A stretch of 53,821 nt of DNA from Alphaproteobacteria bacterium CG11_big_fil_rev_8_21_14_0_20_39_49 (GTDB lineage Bacteria > Pseudomonadota > Alphaproteobacteria > Rickettsiales > UBA6187). The notes below the pieces were generated by a model. That model was not told the DNA's origin, did no database searches, and saw only the letters and a program-made list of their open reading frames with translations. The stretch spans positions 87,446-141,266 of the forward strand of contig PCXK01000007.1 in NCBI GenBank assembly GCA_002787635.1, written 5' to 3'. Of the stretch, positions 51,744-53,821 are shown one piece after another. The translations under genes and the position numbers were made by a program. Position 1 is the stretch's first letter. Each line of letters begins with the position of its first letter.

Positions 51744-52970
51744 TTAATTAATAACCTTTGCAGTAGGGTTGGTCAGTGCGTCAATATAGCGTCCCTGAAA
51801 TAAAGATATCCCCACTTCTTTGCCGAAATCAATAGCTTCTTTTGAACTGCAATGACACAGTATAATACGGTTCTTTCCGCATTTATTGATAGCTTCAATA
51901 AGGCTCTTATCCTTAGATGTCTTTGTACCCATTTCAGGATTCCAGCTAAGTTTTGCAAGGTCAAAACCGAGATTTTTCCTGTCAATCTGCATAAAACTTT
52001 CACTATCGAGTCCATCAAGGCAGATGCGATATCCTAAATTCTGCAATTCTTTTTGTGCCACTAAAAATTTCTGTATATCCTCAAAAATATCTGCAATATG
52101 TATCTCGATAATGATAGAGGACTTATGTTTTTGAGCTATCTGTGAATCAAATTCAGCAAATTCCTCTGAAAACAGGGTTTTTACATTTAGGTTGATGCTT
52201 ATAGGGTTCTTGTTAGAAAGTTCCTGTTGTTTTAGTGCATTGAGAACTTTTTTATCCAATATTTTTGTAAGATATTTGAAAAGAGTCTTGCTGCTCATCA
52301 GGTCAACATTCAAAGACAAAAGCTTTTGCAGATTTTTGATGTTTGTATAGACTTCCTTAAAGATTATTTTAGGCTCTTTTCCCCTTAAAACGGCACAAAC
52401 CGGCTGGCTTCTAAGGCATGAGCCTATTTCTATGTTCTTTAGTTCGTCGATTATCTGTACCAGATATGAAGGCGAGAATATATGCAGTTTTGAACGCCCG
52501 CCTTTAGGGCTTTGTATAACATCTTTTGTCTGTTGCCGTTGTTTTTTTTCAACTTCCTCGATATCTTTGCCCAACTTCCTTTTACAGCTTACGAAAAAAT
52601 CCCGCCACTGGAACTCAAGGTCATATACGGAGCAAAAATCTTCGTTTTCATAGCCGTCATCAGTATAAGCCAACGCATCGTCCATAAAAAGGTAGCGTAA
52701 CTGGAAAATTGCTTTTTCAAGCAAGCCTCGGTTAGTGCCGTTATAAAGAACGACAATATCGAAATCTTTTAATAAGAACAAGACTGAATCCAAGCCTTTG
52801 AACAGGTCGCTTAAGACATTTATGGCTATTTTTATCTGGTAATCGCTGCGGAATTCTTCCTGAAGTCTGGAAAAATGATAATGTAATGCGTAGTAGCCAT
52901 CAGAGGAGGCTCTCAGACTGCTAGTTATTTCAAATAACTTTGCTTCGGCACCGGTTGCAACTGTTCTCAT
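51744..52970 (-). CDS. degenerate EAL-domain protein
   Basis: The 408-residue protein has a poorly conserved N-terminal half (about residues 1-165) and a C-terminal region laid out like an EAL domain (about 180-400). Visible EAL landmarks are ISINLNVKTLF, IIIEIHIADIF, GYRICLDGLD, FDLAKLSW and GISLFQGRYID. The catalytic ExLxR motif is replaced by KEVYTN, the DDFG loop by LDGLD, and the late AEGVE glutamate is missing. It therefore should not hydrolyse c-di-GMP and may be a binding or structural protein. It is transcribed towards hflX and stands alone. Confidence 0.68.
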   Translation of the reverse strand: MRTVATGAEAKLFEITSSLRASSDGYYALHYHFSRLQEEFRSDYQIKIAINVLSDLFKGLDSVLFLLKDFDIVVLYNGTNRGLLEKAIFQLRYLFMDDALAYTDDGYENEDFCSVYDLEFQWRDFFVSCKRKLGKDIEEVEKKQRQQTKDVIQSPKGGRSKLHIFSPSYLVQIIDELKNIEIGSCLRSQPVCAVLRGKEPKIIFKEVYTNIKNLQKLLSLNVDLMSSKTLFKYLTKILDKKVLNALKQQELSNKNPISINLNVKTLFSEEFAEFDSQIAQKHKSSIIIEIHIADIFEDIQKFLVAQKELQNLGYRICLDGLDSESFMQIDRKNLGFDLAKLSWNPEMGTKTSKDKSLIEAINKCGKNRIILCHCSSKEAIDFGKEVGISLFQGRYIDALTNPTAKVIN

Positions 52971-53084
52971 GTCGCCTTGCTAATTTACTGTAAAAAGAAT
53001 TTAACAATGCCTAAATGGCTAAAAAACGTATTGGGGTGACTATAGCAAAATATTATAATATTTTGCAATCTATAATATTTAAAA

Positions 53085-53348
53085 TTAGCTTAAAGCTTTG
53101 ATTCTGGCACAAAGACGGCTTATTTTTCTAGAGCTGGTATTAAGTTTGAAAACACCTTTGCCTACAGCTTTCATCATTTCAGACTGAGTAACCTTTAAAG
53201 ACTCATTAGCGGTTTTCTTATCACCTTCTTCTATGAGTTTTTCAGTTTTTTTAATAAAAGTCCTAACACGGTTTTTAATATTCCTGTTAGTCGCAGTACG
53301 ACGTTCTGTTTTACGAATTGACTTTTTTGTAGCTGTATGGTTTGCCAT
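53085..53348 (-). CDS. rpsT: ribosomal protein S20
   Basis: The 87-residue, strongly basic helical protein reads ANHTATKKSIRKTERRTATN after Met and ends with NTSRKISRLCARIKAL, matching S20. S20 binds 16S rRNA early in small-subunit assembly. It is a single gene with a repeat element upstream. Confidence 0.95.
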   Translation of the reverse strand: MANHTATKKSIRKTERRTATNRNIKNRVRTFIKKTEKLIEEGDKKTANESLKVTQSEMMKAVGKGVFKLNTSSRKISRLCARIKALS

Positions 53349-53466
53349 TTTTATCCTACTTAACAGTTATTCTTTGTTTGTTAATATAACAACTTAATCT
53401 TAAAAAGATTGCGTAAGATATAGTATTGTACTAAAGCAGTCAAGAAAAAAGATGTCGATATATGGA

Positions 53467-53615
53467 GGAATGTTCAATAAATATAGTTTTTGTCATACTG
53501 AACTTGTTTCAGTATCTTCTTTGTCACGTTAGAGATGCTGAAATAAATTCAGCATGACAAAAAATTAAAGATTTCAGTGCAATTTTTACAAAAACTATAT
53601 TTATTGAACACTTCC
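53467..53615. mobile_element. MITE-like composite element
   Basis: The outer ends GGAATGTTCAATAAATATAG (53467-53486) and CTATATTTATTGAACACTTCC (here split: CTATATTTATTGAAC then ACTTCC, to 53615) are inverted repeats. Inside is the GTCATACTGAAC...TTCAGCATGACA palindrome. The segment CAGTGCAATTTTTACAAAAA on the right also occurs near 37465. Any flanking duplication has decayed. It fills most of the 279-base gap upstream of rpsT. Confidence 0.72.
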
Positions 53616-53627
53616 GTATGTGTCTTT

Positions 53628-53821
53628 TTATCTTACAAAATTATCCAATACGCTTTGCGTTATATCCGCAACTTCGGGGTCGTTATCTTTAACCCTTGGC
53701 GTTACTTTGATATACATAGGTCTTTTATTGAGGTTGGCAAGGTTTACTCCCTTGTCTTCCGTCCGCCATGATTCATATATGCGTTCTATGTATTTGTCGG
53801 AATATTCCCTGTTTATATTGT
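53628..53821 (-). CDS. partial hypothetical protein (3' end only)
   Basis: The minus strand is open from the window edge to a TAA at 53628-53630. The 64 visible C-terminal residues include YIERIYESWRTEDKGVNLAN, then RPMYIKVTPRVKDNDPEVAD. I do not recognise the family. The frame and base use look coding, and the repeat element follows its stop. Confidence 0.55.
   Translation of the reverse strand, partial: NINREYSDKYIERIYESWRTEDKGVNLANLNKRPMYIKVTPRVKDNDPEVADITQSVLDNFVR

Overview
This window is from a low-GC alphaproteobacterium, probably host-associated and Rickettsiales-like or a near relative. The evidence is gene order: rpmH-rnpA-yidD-yidC-engB-argB, coxB-coxA-ctaB-coxF-ctaG-coxC-DUF983-surf1, ispDF-pgpA-cinA, and dusB..ntrY-ntrX-trkA..hflX are alphaproteobacterial blocks. 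NtrY is short with no PAS domain, and the ntr block lacks ntrB, ntrC and hfq. The genome is not extremely reduced: argB, thrC, a photolyase, a pilin-like protein and an outer-membrane usher-like protein remain. No rRNA, tRNA, CRISPR array, transposase or phage gene was recognised.

Layout. 0-7 kb: an usher-like beta-barrel protein, then a minus-strand operon for ribosomal protein L34, RNase P protein, membrane insertion and arginine synthesis. 7-17.7 kb: a prepilin-like protein, the full aa3-type cytochrome c oxidase operon with assembly factors, carboxypeptidase Taq and threonine synthase. 17.7-25.6 kb: a small protein with an N-myristoylation-like start, photolyase, metK, trmB, J-domain protein, CobS, a GDPD-like protein and lipA. 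25.8-30.4 kb: accessory DNA with an ATPase plus TOPRIM-like defence-type gene pair, two paralogous exported proteins behind Fur-like boxes, and small genes including one ending in a CaaX prenylation box and one ending in an F-box-like segment.

30.6-38.4 kb is an iron-linked island. A Fur-like double operator at 33.6 kb separates two arms. Leftward lie a DUF4198 protein, a nicotianamine-synthase-like protein and a 103-residue protein. Rightward lie five tandem paralogous lipoproteins and a DUF1624 membrane protein. Further Fur-like boxes precede a 31-codon ORF plus a 118-residue protein, and the bfd-bfr pair. I consider this island, together with the small host-mimicry candidates next to it, the most likely undescribed biology here.

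38.5-53.8 kb returns to housekeeping: a Coq10/RatA-like protein, cinA, pgpA, ispDF, dusB, ntrYX, trkA, a D-amino-acid aminotransferase, a HAD phosphatase, hflX, a degenerate EAL protein and rpsT. Two disordered lineage-specific ORFs sit where ntrBC and hfq would normally be. Intergenic regions carry a family of palindromic/MITE-like elements with common ends and variable GTCAT...ATGAC cores; one copy at the end of trmB keeps perfect 8-10 bp flanking direct repeats.
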